The notes: generated by a model not told the origin, from the letters alone. Positions 45,985-57,848 are shown, numbered from the stretch's first letter. The stretch is DNA of 64,000 bases from Phyto melanocephala (GCA_941918925.1 OW799236.1:82610213-82674212), one strand, 5' to 3'. Numbers and translations: made by a program.

Positions 45985-46545
45985 ACTAACAAGCCCGGGA
46001 AGTGAATAACTAATGCTAATATTGGATGTCGTGGACGTACTCAGTTTATGCGTTATATGCCATTACAGCCGAAAAAGTAAAATATAAAATTATTTTGGGC
46101 TTGCGATTTCTTTAATGTAGGAGAAAGAAAGGACTTTTATAATTTTAGAAACGATAAAAGCGCAGGAGGGATTGTGGCAAACGAAAATTTTTTAACATCT
46201 CTTGAGGATGTTAAAACATTAATCTCATGTAGTGCTATCCTCGTTAGATCACTAGGCAAACAAATTTATTCGTGTGCCAAAATAGCTGTAATAATGTTAT
46301 CTTGCAATTTATACCGCCTGTATAAAGCACCTTGTCTACCAAGGTAAAAATCACATGTTGTAACTAAAGAGGGTGTTATGATATGGATAATTTGTTGTGC
46401 GAATATACTTGCAAGCGAACAAGTCGTTGGCCGCTATCCTTATTTTTTAAAGCTGTATATGCACCAACATTTTTATCATGCATTATTTATATGAAACACA
46501 ATTCATTTTCATTGTCAGAAGTAGAAGATTTTTAAAAAGAGATCT
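45985..46545 (+). pseudogene. piggyBac transposase relic
   Basis: In changing frames it reads KPGK, a stop, then GCRGRTQFMRYMPLQPKKVK, matching the piggyBac block 'f-R-G-R-x-x-f-x-x-Y-m-P-x-K-P-x-K-y'. Next come IIFWACDF, then GIVANENFLTSLEDVKTL, which corresponds to 'v-x-x-D-N-F-F-T-S-x-x-L' with the catalytic Asp changed to Glu or shifted. It ends with DMDNLLCEYTCKRTSRWPLS, LFFKAVYAPTFLSCIIYM and SLSEVEDF. The 'Y-x-c-x-R-x-t-x-R-W-P-l-x-l-F-F' motif is strongly diagnostic. Frameshifts, stops and a probable loss of catalytic acid make it inactive. It ends just before the hairpin MITE at 46557; 46640-46920 beyond it may be the C-terminal remainder but is not recognisable. Confidence 0.8.
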
Positions 46546-46556
46546 AAGTTTATAGT

Positions 46557-46637
46557 TCGTCCTTCGTACATTATTGTGATCCATATGTATATTTTATAAA
46601 CGTCATTTAGAACACAATAATATACGAACGACGAATT
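46557..46637. mobile_element. 81 bp hairpin MITE
   Basis: 26 bp arms: TTCGTCCTTCGTACATTATT with gtgatc, and the inverted gaacacaataatatacgaacgacgaa, separated by about 30 bp. It sits within the piggyBac element's coding relic. A single matching arm occurs at 12797-12832. Confidence 0.7.
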
Positions 46638-47143
46638 GTCTATTGAAGAACCAAGGCACTGTGTTAGTTCAAAAGTATTGACAAAACTATTACTCGAATA
46701 GCACTTAAAATTGTACTTGAAAAAGAGTTTGAAACCAGTGTAAAGTCAGATACCTCCAATGTATATAAAGATACACGTCGTCCTGTTAAATACTATAGCA
46801 GGAAGTTGTTTGAAACTTCATATGTAGCAAAGGAAACACGAAAAAATTTATTGCAAATGATTCGTAAAGATTTGCAACTTACACTCGGTAAATTGAGCAT
46901 TATGTCGTATTATATAAATAAATTTATATAAAAACCTTTATATACACATTTTCTTAACAAACCTGCAAATATGTTAATGAATTTATATTTTTAATTTTTT
47001 TGTACACATATGAATGTGTAAATAAATTCTGCTCATTTTTTTAACTATTATTTACAAAAAAAAACAAAGAAACTACTTGTGGCATAAGCTTTCTTTGATA
47101 CATACATATAGAGGTCCCGGGTACCTTGTCGTACACTTAAGGG

Positions 47144-48924
47144 TGTTGGAAGAATCTGTCACGTTACGTCTTTCTGGATAAACCTGTTCTATTAAAATCT
47201 GTTAGAATTAATATAATACCAAAAGTAAGGAGCTCTCAAGAAGTTTCAAAAACAAAGGTTATCAAAATTTTCAAAACAATTTAATTTCAAAACGCAATAG
47301 GCACCCTTTTCAGTCCAAAATAGGGTTAAATAAATTTAAAAAAATTATTTTTAGAAAATAAATTCTTATGTGTGTGAAAACTTTTTATATTCGATAAAAA
47401 TTTCAATAAAAGTAGATATACTTTTTATGAAAAATTTGGTATAAACATTGAAATTTCAAAAAATTTTATACATTACTCTTTCGGATATTTCATTTTAAAA
47501 TGTGTTTAATGAAGTTCTGTGTCCTAAAGTTGTCTGAGTTATAGAAACATAACAAAAATTAGCAATTGAAGAAATGTTTACTTAATAAATATTTAAAAGA
47601 AATTTTGGTTTTAAATAGATTTGTATGTAAAAACAGAAATTGATAATTAAGTTTTATCAAAATGTATAGTTTGTTTGCTAAATTTAATTTTCATAGACAT
47701 TTTCATAATTATTCGAAAAATATTTAAAAAAAAATCAATCGCTAAATACTTTGTAAAGGGTACTCAAGAGTTAGCATCGCCGTATTTATATTTAAACTTT
47801 TCTGCAGTTTACCTTTTTTGCAAACGATATTATTTGAAAAGGATATAAATACGGTTGCAAAATCAGAGACATTAATATACTTTCAGTTCAATTCAAGGCA
47901 GGTACATAAAACACTTGATTCTTCAATTTCAATTATTTATGAACAAAAATGATTATTTTCATTATAATCAATTGTTATTATTAACATCTTAATATTCTAT
48001 AGCAGTGTTTGTATAAAATAAAGGAATCTTTGAAACACATTTTAATGACTGTATTCCTTAAAGTGTGGTTTTAATTTTAAAATGTGCATAATATGTTTTC
48101 GTTTTTGTTGTTGTGGTAAGAATTTATTTTATTCCTTGTGTATACACGAATGTATTGAACTCAGTAACAGGTAATAATTAAGCACTGCTTCTCTGTTTCA
48201 ACGCGCTGCGGTTGGTATTGGCAATTTTTTTTTAATCCATACTAATTACCCTGGTAATTAAACAGATTTTTAAACGTAGTAACAGACATTTATTGTACTA
48301 AAATATAAATACATCATGGTATTGTAAATATGTAGAAAATGTTGCAAAAAAGAAATTAATTATTACAGATTAAGAAATAAAAAAAAAATATATTTAAATC
48401 TCCTGGGAGATTAAAAAAATACTGTTCAATTAGTATGGTGGAATAAAGAAAATATTATTGAGTTCAAAATAGAATTTAAATAAGAGCTATAAAAACATGT
48501 TCTTATTATTGAATATTATGTAACGATAATATATTGTTTCCTTAAATAGAAACTGCGTTTCGATATTATTATTGTAGAAAAAACAAGCAACATTTTATAT
48601 CAAATTGAACATATGTTTCTTAATTGCAGTTTAAAAAAAAAGTTGTATATAATATTTTTTTTTAATATGTATTTTGATAAAACAAAAATAAACCGACTTT
48701 GATTTTTCTTATTTTTTTTAGGGCGTTTTGTGTTCAAGGTATCGTTCCTCCTGCTTAGAAAATTTAAAGTATTATTTGTGTCAGTACAATTTTTCATATA
48801 TAACAAAGTTTTGTTGACAGTATCTTAAAGAGGGAAACAACAAGTAATAACTCTTTATCGGTATACGTTTATAATTATCACTTTCCCCTAAATATGTTAG
48901 TAAAGTCCCAAGTATTGAAGAGTA
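47144..48924. other. No feature seen (1.8 kb)
   Basis: AT-rich, with a 68-codon minus frame (48600-48806) lacking motifs. Confidence 0.4.
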
Positions 48925-49678
48925 AGGGCCATTATTACAACTTACCGACAAAGTTAATAATAAAAGGTAACGTTTGTTAACGTGAGCAATAAACTTTCGT
49001 TATTACAGCCTCCTTCTAAAATAAATTGTATTTTTTTTAAATATGGCAGCACCAAAGCAAATACTGACTATTTTTAATCTATATATCTTCTATCTATCTA
49101 TCTTCTATCTGCTATATCTATAAAAGTGAAACTCTGTGTGTGTGTGTGTTAGCTATAGACTCCGAAACTGTAAAACCGATCGGACTCAAAAAGTTGTTGT
49201 ACACATTCCAGGGAGTGTTTATGGGTGGCAAAAAGTAGGCGGGACCACGCCCATAAAATTAAGTTATCAATTTTAGCTACTTGCACTTGACCGATTTTTC
49301 TGAAACTTTGCACACATATTGAGCAGTTATGACTAAGCAGTTTCGTGATTAGAAAAATGGTCAGTGCCACGCCCACTTGATATTCAATTTAAATTCAGAA
49401 TGCATTTTTATTCATTAAGGGGCGTAGCAAAGCGCCGGGCTTTTCTAGTAAATTAGTAAAATAAGTTCTTTAAAAATAAAGTGGCAACGACAAACGAAAA
49501 GTTAACAATTACTTTATACCGAAGAAAATATGGTAACTTTTATTTTTTTTAAACCTCACGTTAAATGTTAAAGGAAGAGTGATCTTCCTTTTAACAAAAT
49601 GAACACTTTTAGGTTTAAGTGAAGTTGTAATAACAAAAAACTATTTATCTGTTATCGGTAAGTTTACTAATGGGCCCT
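48925..49678. mobile_element. TIR element split by Helitron H8
   Basis: Left AGGGCCATTATTACAACTTA with ccga; right, inverted, AGGGCCCATTAGTAAACTTA with ccgata. 'aataacaaaaaacta' and 'gtaacg' words continue the inverted similarity inward. Without the Helitron it would be about 410 bp. Outer flanks share 'taag' (gagtaag, cctaagaag). Confidence 0.65.
49110..49448 (+). mobile_element. Non-autonomous Helitron H8 (short)
   Basis: Starts within 'tctgctatatctataaaagtgaaactctg(tg)n' (exact TC uncertain because of flanking TATC repeats) and ends 'ggggcgtagcaaagcgccgggcttttCTAG'. It has just two 'gtgccacgccca' type units. The terminal GC-rich inverted word is shortened. Confidence 0.8.
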
Positions 49679-50640
49679 AAGAAGGATAAATATTCCACAT
49701 AAAGTTTATTTGTTGTATTTTACATTAATAATGGTCGCATGTTTTTCTTAACCGACACGCAATTAAAGAGTGCAAAAGTGGGACAACTTTAACAATTTAC
49801 AAAAATTTCCTTTAAAAAAAAATTATTTACAAAAAAAATCCAAAAATTCAATATACGTATCTCATTTTAAAATTGATAAAAATCCAAGGAAGGTATCCAA
49901 TGGTAAAAGCTTATACATCTACCAATGATCTTAAAACGTATGATAGTAAAACTAAGCATACAAATCTAACAAAGAACATCAGGCATTTAGTTTTATTGCG
50001 CTGAGCGTTAATGATGATGAAGCTTAAAAATGTTGTACTGAACAGTAATGTTCACTTATGTTATTTAATAGAACGTACTATGTAGAAACAAAAATAAATG
50101 TAAAATCCTTAGATTGAGACTAAAAAAAAATAACAGTTTAACTGTAGCCAATCTCAATTCCAGATACTCTGCCAAAATCGTATTTTTAATTGCAAAGCAT
50201 TTTCGCTGCTTTATTTCGGGTTGCCTTGAATAAACTATATGGGCATTGAAATTTTTTACAGCAAATAAACTCTTACAGCTCTTGTTTAGGTTTGGTTGTT
50301 ATAGATTAAAAAATTAGTTGAACCGATATCCTTTAGATTTCAGTCAATGTTAACTTGGGGTAGGGTAAAATTAATATGAAAACTCTCTTCATGCAAAACA
50401 GTTTTTATTTTTTTTTTTGGAAGTAGAAAGGCATGGTATCACGCCGCTATGAAGTATCACACTTATTTAACGCTGATGGAAACATGGTTACACTGTAATT
50501 CTTACTTAGTTATGGTAATTATTCATAAAAATAGTTAAAGTTGTTATTGAAAAAGGAGGTGAATATTAAACTTAGAATCGATCTGAACTTTGTTTTAGCT
50601 TGTTTTATGACAACAAATTGTCTACCTTTTCGCATCCATA
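49679..50640. other. No feature seen
   Basis: AT-rich sequence without readable frames or repeat partners. Confidence 0.4.
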
Positions 50641-51006
50641 CCCAGCAAAAAAATCTATAACCTAAAAGTGATTTTGCTGGGGTTCACTTGGTGACGAAGT
50701 GATTAAATTTAGGTGAAAACACCAATGATTTAACATTAGCGTGTCATTGAAGATCATGTGTTTACATGAATACTTTAATGATATGCACTCTATTTCAAAA
50801 AGTTCACAGAACTCATGAAAAAATGGTGAAATGCATCCGCTTTTACATGAGTTAATTTTGTTTTGTAATTTTTAAGCATTTCATTTATGACAAATTGTCT
50901 CGCATTTGAGGAGTCATTTAGAATTATTGCTTTCACACAATTAATTTTGAAGTCTTTTAAATATAATTTGCTTTGCACTACTTCGATTTTTTTTTTTTTT
51001 GCTGGG
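50641..51006. mobile_element. MITE with CCCAGCAAAA ends, short type, copy 2
   Basis: CCCAGCAAAAAAATC to TTTTTTTTTTTTGCTGGG, with TA at 50639-50640 and 51007-51008. Collinear with 8957-9284. It contains about 70 bp (50915-50985) not seen in copy 1. The 100-codon minus frame starting in the flank and covering this MITE is chance. Confidence 0.8.
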
Positions 51007-53019
51007 TACTGTAGAATTGTCACTTGTGTAATATTTTGCTGAAATTTATAAAATATTATTAGGTCTAATTCAATCAGTCGATTAGATGACATACTAAATA
51101 TATCCCGATCTATTTTTAATATATTTTTTTTTTGCTATACAACTTGATTACTAGAAGTAGTGCATACGAATTGATTTTGTTTAATTTTGCTGAAGTTTGT
51201 AAAATATCTTTCAATCCGTTCTCGCTATTGGCTTACAACTCATATTTGGTTCCAGGCTTTTTATGGATTATCGGTTGTAAACAATTTTATGTTTTCTTAT
51301 TCCCGAGGCCATAATGTGTACGAATTATATTTTTACAAAGTTTCTAAAATGTTATATACTTTAAACCAACCCCTGTTGAATTGAGAATCATTATTAGTTT
51401 CAAGAATACCAACTATTCCAATTCATGTGCCAGTTGAGAGACAATACATTTTTTTATCATCATTACAGTATTCTCATTGCCTATACGACTCCACTCGACC
51501 ACATCACCAGTCTCTAGCATAAACATTTAACACCAAAAAAATCAGTACAGATCTGAGAAGTGTAAATATAGACCAAGGATTCGTTGCAAAAAGCTTTAAT
51601 TTATTTGTAATCTTGTGAACACAACACAAAGTCAGCAAGCCCTCGAATAAGCCTGGACAGGCTGAGTCATATTTTGGCTAGAAAATAAAACAGCATAAGA
51701 AACTTTTTTTTGGTAATTTTGTAATCTATAGAATATTTTCGCAAACTGTCTATTTATTTAAGACTTTTCGTATTATTTGCTTTAACCATCGTAAATTATT
51801 AATAACCTTAAATATAATGCAAATAATGCTAATATTTGAAATCAATTCCCCTCTACTCTGTACGAGTATTAAAAGAAAACTTCAACACGAACATTTTTAT
51901 TTCCCACCACGAACGTACATACTTATGTACATATTATTATTTTATTCCTTTTCTTCTCCACGAACCATAAAGCCAGTTTTATTTAAACACAATAATATTT
52001 TATGGCCTTAAAAAACATATGCTCCCCTGAACAATTGCCTATAGAATAAAGATGTATGCTTTTTGGAGAAGAAAACTCCAAAGAGTATAAACGAAAATCC
52101 CCATTGTCATCAATTGGATTTAACGAAATCTTATAAATAAAATCATATAAAAAAATAAATATGCCTGCAAATCTTGTTATTAAAATGTAATTTTTATTCA
52201 GGCAATCCAATGAAAATGTTGTTTGCAAATATTTTCCACATCTTCGGTAGCCGTTGGCTGTTTATCCAGCAACATAAACATCCCTTATGATGTTTTTAGG
52301 GAAACACCAATTGCATACCAAGTAGAGTATAAACATTAACAAAATGTACGAGCAGATATTTATGGTTAGACAATATGCTCCAACTGCGTTTCAATCACCA
52401 TATCATGACCGAATAAAAACTAGGTCAAAAATTTTGGAGCAAAAAAAAAAAATAAAATAAAAAATTGAAAAGTAAACTTTTGTTTGTTCAACTTTTATCT
52501 TTAAGCATTTTACGAACGATAAGTATGTTTTCTAGTCATAAAGATTAACATAAAATGTTGTCATTTTGTAATTCCCAATTGATAAATTTAATTTAAAGTT
52601 TTATGAGTTTTTTTTTGTCCTCTCCTTCTCTTTATATACTTTTGTCGTTAGGTTGTCTTTTATGTATAAACTGTAAGATTTGTTCATTTTATTATGTTTG
52701 CCAACTTTTATTTAAATTAAATTTAAATTTTTTATTGTTTGTATTGCAAAAAAGTCACAAAGCGAAACATCACGTACTTTTTAATCAGAGATTTCATTAT
52801 TATTATTTAAAGAAAAGTTTGTATTGAAAGTCTATAAAATGAAACAGTTTATGGTGATTATTAACTAGTTAAACTTGGTCTCAAATGAATAAAGGAAAAT
52901 TAAATCCCAAAATAGTTAAAACTGTATCACCTTATTAAACTTATAACTGTATTTGTTTAATAAAAATTTTATAAAATCAATTTATTTACAAATAATAAGC
53001 AGAAGTATTTGTAAAATTG
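51007..53019. other. No feature seen (2.0 kb)
   Basis: Five frames of 60-81 codons (51132-52827), overlapping and low-complexity, with no motif. Confidence 0.4.
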
Positions 53020-53130
53020 TTGTGTTGGTAGAGATCAACTTTTTGAGGACCGCATATACTGCACTGACCTGCATGTGTACATAATTAGGAAATAATAGAT
53101 ATTCGAACCTCTACAAGTCGCTGAGATATA
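53020..53130 (+). mobile_element. HINE-A relic
   Basis: 'ggtagagatcaactttttgaggaccgcatatactgcactgacc', 'aataatagatattcgaacctctac' and 'cgctgagatataatc' follow HINE-A order with about 30% divergence. Confidence 0.4.
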
Positions 53131-53907
53131 ATCAAAAAAAACTTAACTGTCTTTTTTCTTTCCATAATTTTCATATTTTTATTCTTCAACTCTCCCATAA
53201 TTCATAGACATGATTGTAATTATTTGTATATGTTTTGTAAAGCCTGTAGTGTTATATGAAAATTTTTAGACAAATCATTTGCAAATCAGCAAAGTATAAG
53301 ACAAAAAAATTTTAAAAAAATAATTATTTAAAAATATCAAATTCCTGAAGCTTTTAATTAACTTTTTAATTTCAAAGTGAGAGCAAATTTTGCAGCCGCG
53401 GTCTCGAAACGTTCTTCAGAAATAATGTGAATATGATTTGAAACTTAGTGACATATAAGCACTTAAATTTAATTGCAACTGCTTTGGTATATTTACTAAA
53501 ACCAACAATCGAAAATCAATTTTTTCAGCTTCAAGACCACTGACAAGGGCTTAACCAGTAAAATACAATACCCTATGAAAAATTTTAAATTAATGATAGC
53601 TGCTGACGTAAAAATGGGTCATATCTAGAGACTAAAAAATTATAACATTATTACAACGCGGTAATTTAAAATTTATCGCCTTCAACTCACAGCATATTGG
53701 CATTAAATTAAATTGCTTGTCTAGTAAAATACAGTAAACTATAGAAAAACTAAAATCAAAGACGGCCTCAGAAACAAAATGGCGAATAATTTTTTTCTCT
53801 TAATCCCATTAGGATGGGTTTGACTATTAGAACGCACCTAACTACATTAGTAAAAAATTTAAGTCTGAAATGGAGTTTGAAACAAAATAAAATAAGTATC
53901 AAATATA
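53131..53907. other. No certain feature
   Basis: Two diverged copies of 'agtaaaatacaataccctatgaaaaa' (53560 and 53725) suggest an internal duplication about 165 bp apart. The minus-strand phrase 'ctgaagaacgtttcgagaccgcggc' (about 53390-53415) has the look of a retroelement tail but nothing supports it. Confidence 0.35.
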
Positions 53908-54507
53908 ACCCTACGTTACCACAAGCAAGTATTTACTTGCAAGTAGTGTATACGTATTACTAACAAAAATCAAGAGAAATGCAAATAAACACAAAAATTT
54001 TTTGAGTGGCTGCACAGCACAGTGCAAGTTCATTTTTAAAATGTCGTCAACAAATAAACTTCAAACAAATTTAAAACAAATAGCACTGCTTTAATTAGTA
54101 ATTAAATGTTGTCAATAACCACTATTGAACGTTACCTTTAGACATATAACTTTTTAATATAAGTTTCTTTTATTAAAAATTGATATTTATATTAAAACTT
54201 ACATTTTAAACGACTATTTATAATTTTTCTTAATATTCTTCATATGCATATATACATATTTTTTCAAAAAATTAGCTGAATTATTTACCACAATTGTATG
54301 ATATATTAGTGAGTTAACAAAAAACTCAGTATTAGACAATACTGTTTTTCGGCTTGTCACTTTACTTGCCGTAACTGTAAAAATTTTACTTGCTAAAAAA
54401 TTTCTTCGCAAGCTGAGTCGCAGGTTGCCAAAGTGTGGTTGTGTTAGTAAAAAAGTGTTAGTGTATTGGTTTTTTTTTCACTTGCACTTGCATGTGGCAA
54501 CGGTGGG
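53908..54507. mobile_element. 600 bp TIR element
   Basis: Left CCCTACGTTACCACAAGCAA with gtatttacttgcaagt; right, inverted, CCCACCGTTGCCACATGCAA with gtgcaagtg. Mirrored 'attactaaca'/'gtgttagta' words follow inside. It carries no recognised protein; 'aatgtcgtcaacaaataaac' (near 54040) starts a short frame that stops quickly. Confidence 0.6.
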
Positions 54508-55264
54508 AATACAGTAATTCATAAACTAGATGATGCTCAAATTTCAGTGGAATACAACATTGGATCTTAAATCTAGAATGATCAACGATTAGGTTATTAT
54601 TCATCACAACATGGTGATAAAAGGTGCACAAAAAAAATTGTTAACTTTAACTTTAAAATTAACTTTAAAATTACTGTCAGTTGAAAATAAAATGTATTGA
54701 AAAATAAAAACAAAATTTTTTTGCCAATATATGATTTTCAAGCACAAGTTTAACAAAATTTTGGATAATCATGTAAAAAAAAGAGGTGAATATTAAAATA
54801 ATATTGGCTAATCAGCAGTTAAAGTTTGAGTAAGAAACAAAAACGACTTTGTTCCTAATTAATTGAGAGGTTGAACTTTATTGCAGATGTCACTTAAGGT
54901 AATATGCCTTGCAGCCAAATACATTCTGTTGACCTCAAAACTTACTTCAATTATAGCCTTGATTAAATTAATTCAAATTATTTTTAAAATTTATAGAAAT
55001 TTAAGTTACTTTTTTAATACTGCTATATTTCGCAATATTTTTCAATTAAAATTATTAATTTCCCTTTAATTATTAATATCATTTTGATAATTGCAACAAA
55101 ATCATATAATACTAATTTTTCTTTTTGTATAAAAGACACTGCATGTCCGTTTATAGCACTGTGCACAAAACCAATGATGGCATCGGTAATAAAACGGCGG
55201 ACTTATACGTGAAATATAGCAATTGATTAAAAATGTACCTACTTTAACTCCCACAATAAAAAAT
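54508..55264. other. No feature seen
   Basis: AT-rich, with one 62-codon frame (54881-55069) lacking motifs. Confidence 0.4.
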
Positions 55265-55407
55265 AACAAGTAAGAGCACTATATTCGGCTGTGCCGAATC
55301 TTTTATACCCACCACCAATTTTGTGTACATTTAAAGCACAATATTTATTATTTTGTTAATCGCTATGGAATAATCTCTTTATAATAAAATATGTATCACT
55401 TTCTTTG

Positions 55408-56026
55408 TGGAGGGTGGTTAAATTTTAAGGGCCCATGTTGAAGGTGAACTACACCTAGTCTTTAAATTTGTTTTCTGCATTTCATTTGACATTTCTCAAT
55501 CTCAAACTTACTCAATTTGATCCGTGGAAAGATACGCAAATGAGCAACGCTTTAAAGTTATTAAGGTTTTTTATAAAAATGGGCGTTCAAATCAAAATGC
55601 ATTTTGTGCACTTCGTAATTCTTTTATTCAACATAATCGTTCAAATTCGTCCACAATCGGGAGAATTGTAAAAAATATTTGAATTTCTGCAAAACAGGTC
55701 TGTATAAAATGTTAGAAAAACTGTGAATGCCTTCTTACTGCGTTGAATGGGAACCACTGCTGGTTTTTGCGATAGTGTGGCAAAAGAGCAGTCAACCTCG
55801 ATTCAACATCATGCCCAACAATTGAGCATCAACATTGTCATTGAAAATTTGGACCATCAGATAGAGGAGTGGCGCCAAGGATGGGGGGGTCATTTGGCCG
55901 ATATTTTGTTAAATACATAATTGAACCATACAAATATTATCATTATTAAAAGAAATGATAATAATTTCTTAAATAATTTGTGTTTTATTTAAAATCAACA
56001 TCAGCCCTTAAAATGTAACCACCCTT
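55408..56026 (+). pseudogene. Internally deleted mariner inside HINE-B3
   Basis: TIRs GGGTGGTTAAATTTTAAGGG (left) and cccttaaaatgtaaccaccc (right). The HTH phrase survives as 'gggcgttcaaatcaaaatgcattttgtgcacttcgtaattc' in the same place as in B1. The tail reads near HLADILLNT (with a few extra G before it, 'gatgggggggtcatttggccg') and a stop. Same internal deletion as in B1 and B2. More diverged from B1 than B1 is from B2 in the middle part (ttctgcaaaacaggtctgtataaaatg). Not functional. Confidence 0.75.
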
Positions 56027-56075
56027 TATAACTTCGATATGCTACTAAAATGCTTTTGTAAATGTAGTCTTTTAG

Positions 56076-57110
56076 TAAAAGTGGGCATTAAAGTAGGCGT
56101 GTCAATAAAGTTTCTGCTAATAAATACAACTTAGATTTCTCAATATGGTCCTTTATTTTCCCAAAAACTTTGTCAGTAGAGAAATTACATGAATTTAAGA
56201 TAACCCGTTATATGGGAGGTAGTCGTTAAAGTGGGTGTGTAACCTAAGCTTTTTGGCACAACAATAACATTGATTAGAAGGATATACGTAGCAAATTTGA
56301 TCATCATACCTCTAATTTCGGCGGTTTTATGAGCTTTTAAATTTCATTACCGGTTTATAACGTGAAAACTGGGCGTTATAGTAGGCGTGTCAAAGTTATT
56401 TTTGCGAATGAGTACAACTTAGGTGTTTCAATATAGCCCTTTGTTATTCCAAAATCTTTATTAATAGAGAAATTATATACATTTTAGTTAAAACGTTATA
56501 TGGGAGGTGGGCGTAAAACTGGGCGTGGCACCTTAATTTTCCGGCACAGTAATGACAATGCCTAGGGGGATATACGTAGCAAATTTTATCATCATACCTC
56601 TTTTTTTGGCGGTTTTATGAGCTTTTAAATTACATTAACGGTTCATAACGTGAAAAGTGGGCGTTATAGTAGGCGTGTCAAAGTTATTTTTGCGAATGAG
56701 TACAACTTAGGTGTTTCAATATAGCCCTTTGTTATTCCAAAATCTTTATTAATAGAGAAATTATACAAATTTTAGTTAAAACGTTATATGGGAGGTGGAC
56801 GTAAAAGTGGGCGTGGCACCTTAATTGTCCGGCACAGTAATGACAATGTCTAGGGGGATATACGTAGCAAATTTTATTATCATACCTCTAATTTTGGCGG
56901 TTTTATAAGCTTTTAAATTTCATTAACGGTAGATAACGTTAAAAGTGGGCGTTATAGTAGGCGTGTCAAAGTTATTTTTGCGAATGAGTACAACTTTTTT
57001 TCAATATAGCCCTTTATAATTCCAAAATCTTTATTAATAGAGTAATTATATGAATTTTGTGTAAAACGTTATATGGGAGGTGGGCGTAAAAGTGGGCGTG
57101 GCATATTGAT
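56076..57110 (-). repeat. ~288 bp tandem units in HINE-B3
   Basis: Units start at 'aaaagtgggcgttatagtaggcgtgtcaaag' near 56076, 56363, 56652 and 56941 (last one partial), spaced 287-289 bp. The three inner ones are the most alike, suggesting recent unit turnover. Confidence 0.85.
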
Positions 57111-57848
57111 TTTAAGTTACAGAAAAGCCTCTCACCAAAAAGCAAAGTGTGCAAAATTTCAGAGTCGTACATCTAATTTTGTTGCTTTTATGACGTTTTT
57201 GTTTTTAAATATACCGAAAAATACACTGTGCGGTATAAATTTTCGTACATTTTGATCGATAACTCCTCTCCTAATGCATAGATTTAGATAATTTTCGGGA
57301 CAAAATATTGTTTTTACTCAGGAAATATATATTCGAAGTTTCATGAGTCTACGTTAATGCGTTTGGACACAATTCCATTTTATTCGATGTTTGAAGGACA
57401 CGGTTTTTTCGACCTACTCTTGCTTTTCGAGCTATAACTCTCTTCCTAATATTTTGATTTAGCCCATTTTCAATACCAAACAAACCTTGTCTATAAGAAA
57501 GATTCTGGCAAAATTTGAGCCCCCTAGCTTTTTCGGTGCGACCTCTATCGTGCTTTCAACAGACGGACAGACGGACAGACGGACGGACATAGCTAGATCG
57601 TCATCAAATCAAACCCTGATTCAGAATATATATACTTTATGGGGTCTAAAATGGATATTTCGATGTGTTACAAACGGAATGACAAAATGAATATACCCCC
57701 ACCATTTTTTTGGTGGCGGGTATAAAAAGAAAAGATAAACTTTAAATTTGAAAATAGCACATATTCCAAATCCACAAACTAGGTTGAGCTGCTATGAGGC
57801 AGTTTTTTGAATTTTAACAGAAATATGTACCTGATGGCGAAGTGTACA

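Larger units (their letters stand above)
45723..47143 (+). mobile_element. piggyBac-like element (relic, 1.42 kb)
   Basis: Imperfect TIRs: left CCCTTATGTG then, offset inward, GTGTACGACAAGGTACAAAT; right, inverted, CCCTTAAGTGTACGACAAGG then taccc. The CCCTT start suits piggyBac, but the flanks read ccaa and tgtt instead of TTAA, so the target site has mutated or the edge is slightly off. It encloses the transposase relic and the hairpin MITE described separately. Confidence 0.7.
55265..57728 (-). mobile_element. HINE-B copy B3
   Basis: Same orientation as B1. Left 3' end aacaagtaagagc...attcggctgtgccgaat; right 5' end ccaccatttttttggtggcgggtata. It contains the deleted mariner (55408-56026), lacks the ~650 bp segment shared by B1 and B2, and has an uninterrupted array of ~288 bp units. 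It is the best template for the family's organisation. Confidence 0.85.

Noticed and set aside
46740..46930. Frame with PVKYYSRKLFETSY that superficially recalls a retroelement RNase H block
   Set aside because: The rest of the frame does not fit RNase H, and the position suggests a degraded C-terminal part of the piggyBac element.
50790..51092. 100-codon minus frame
   Set aside because: Lies across the CCCAGCAAAA MITE and its flank. Starts outside the element, has no motif, and the homologous MITE at 8957 does not keep it open.
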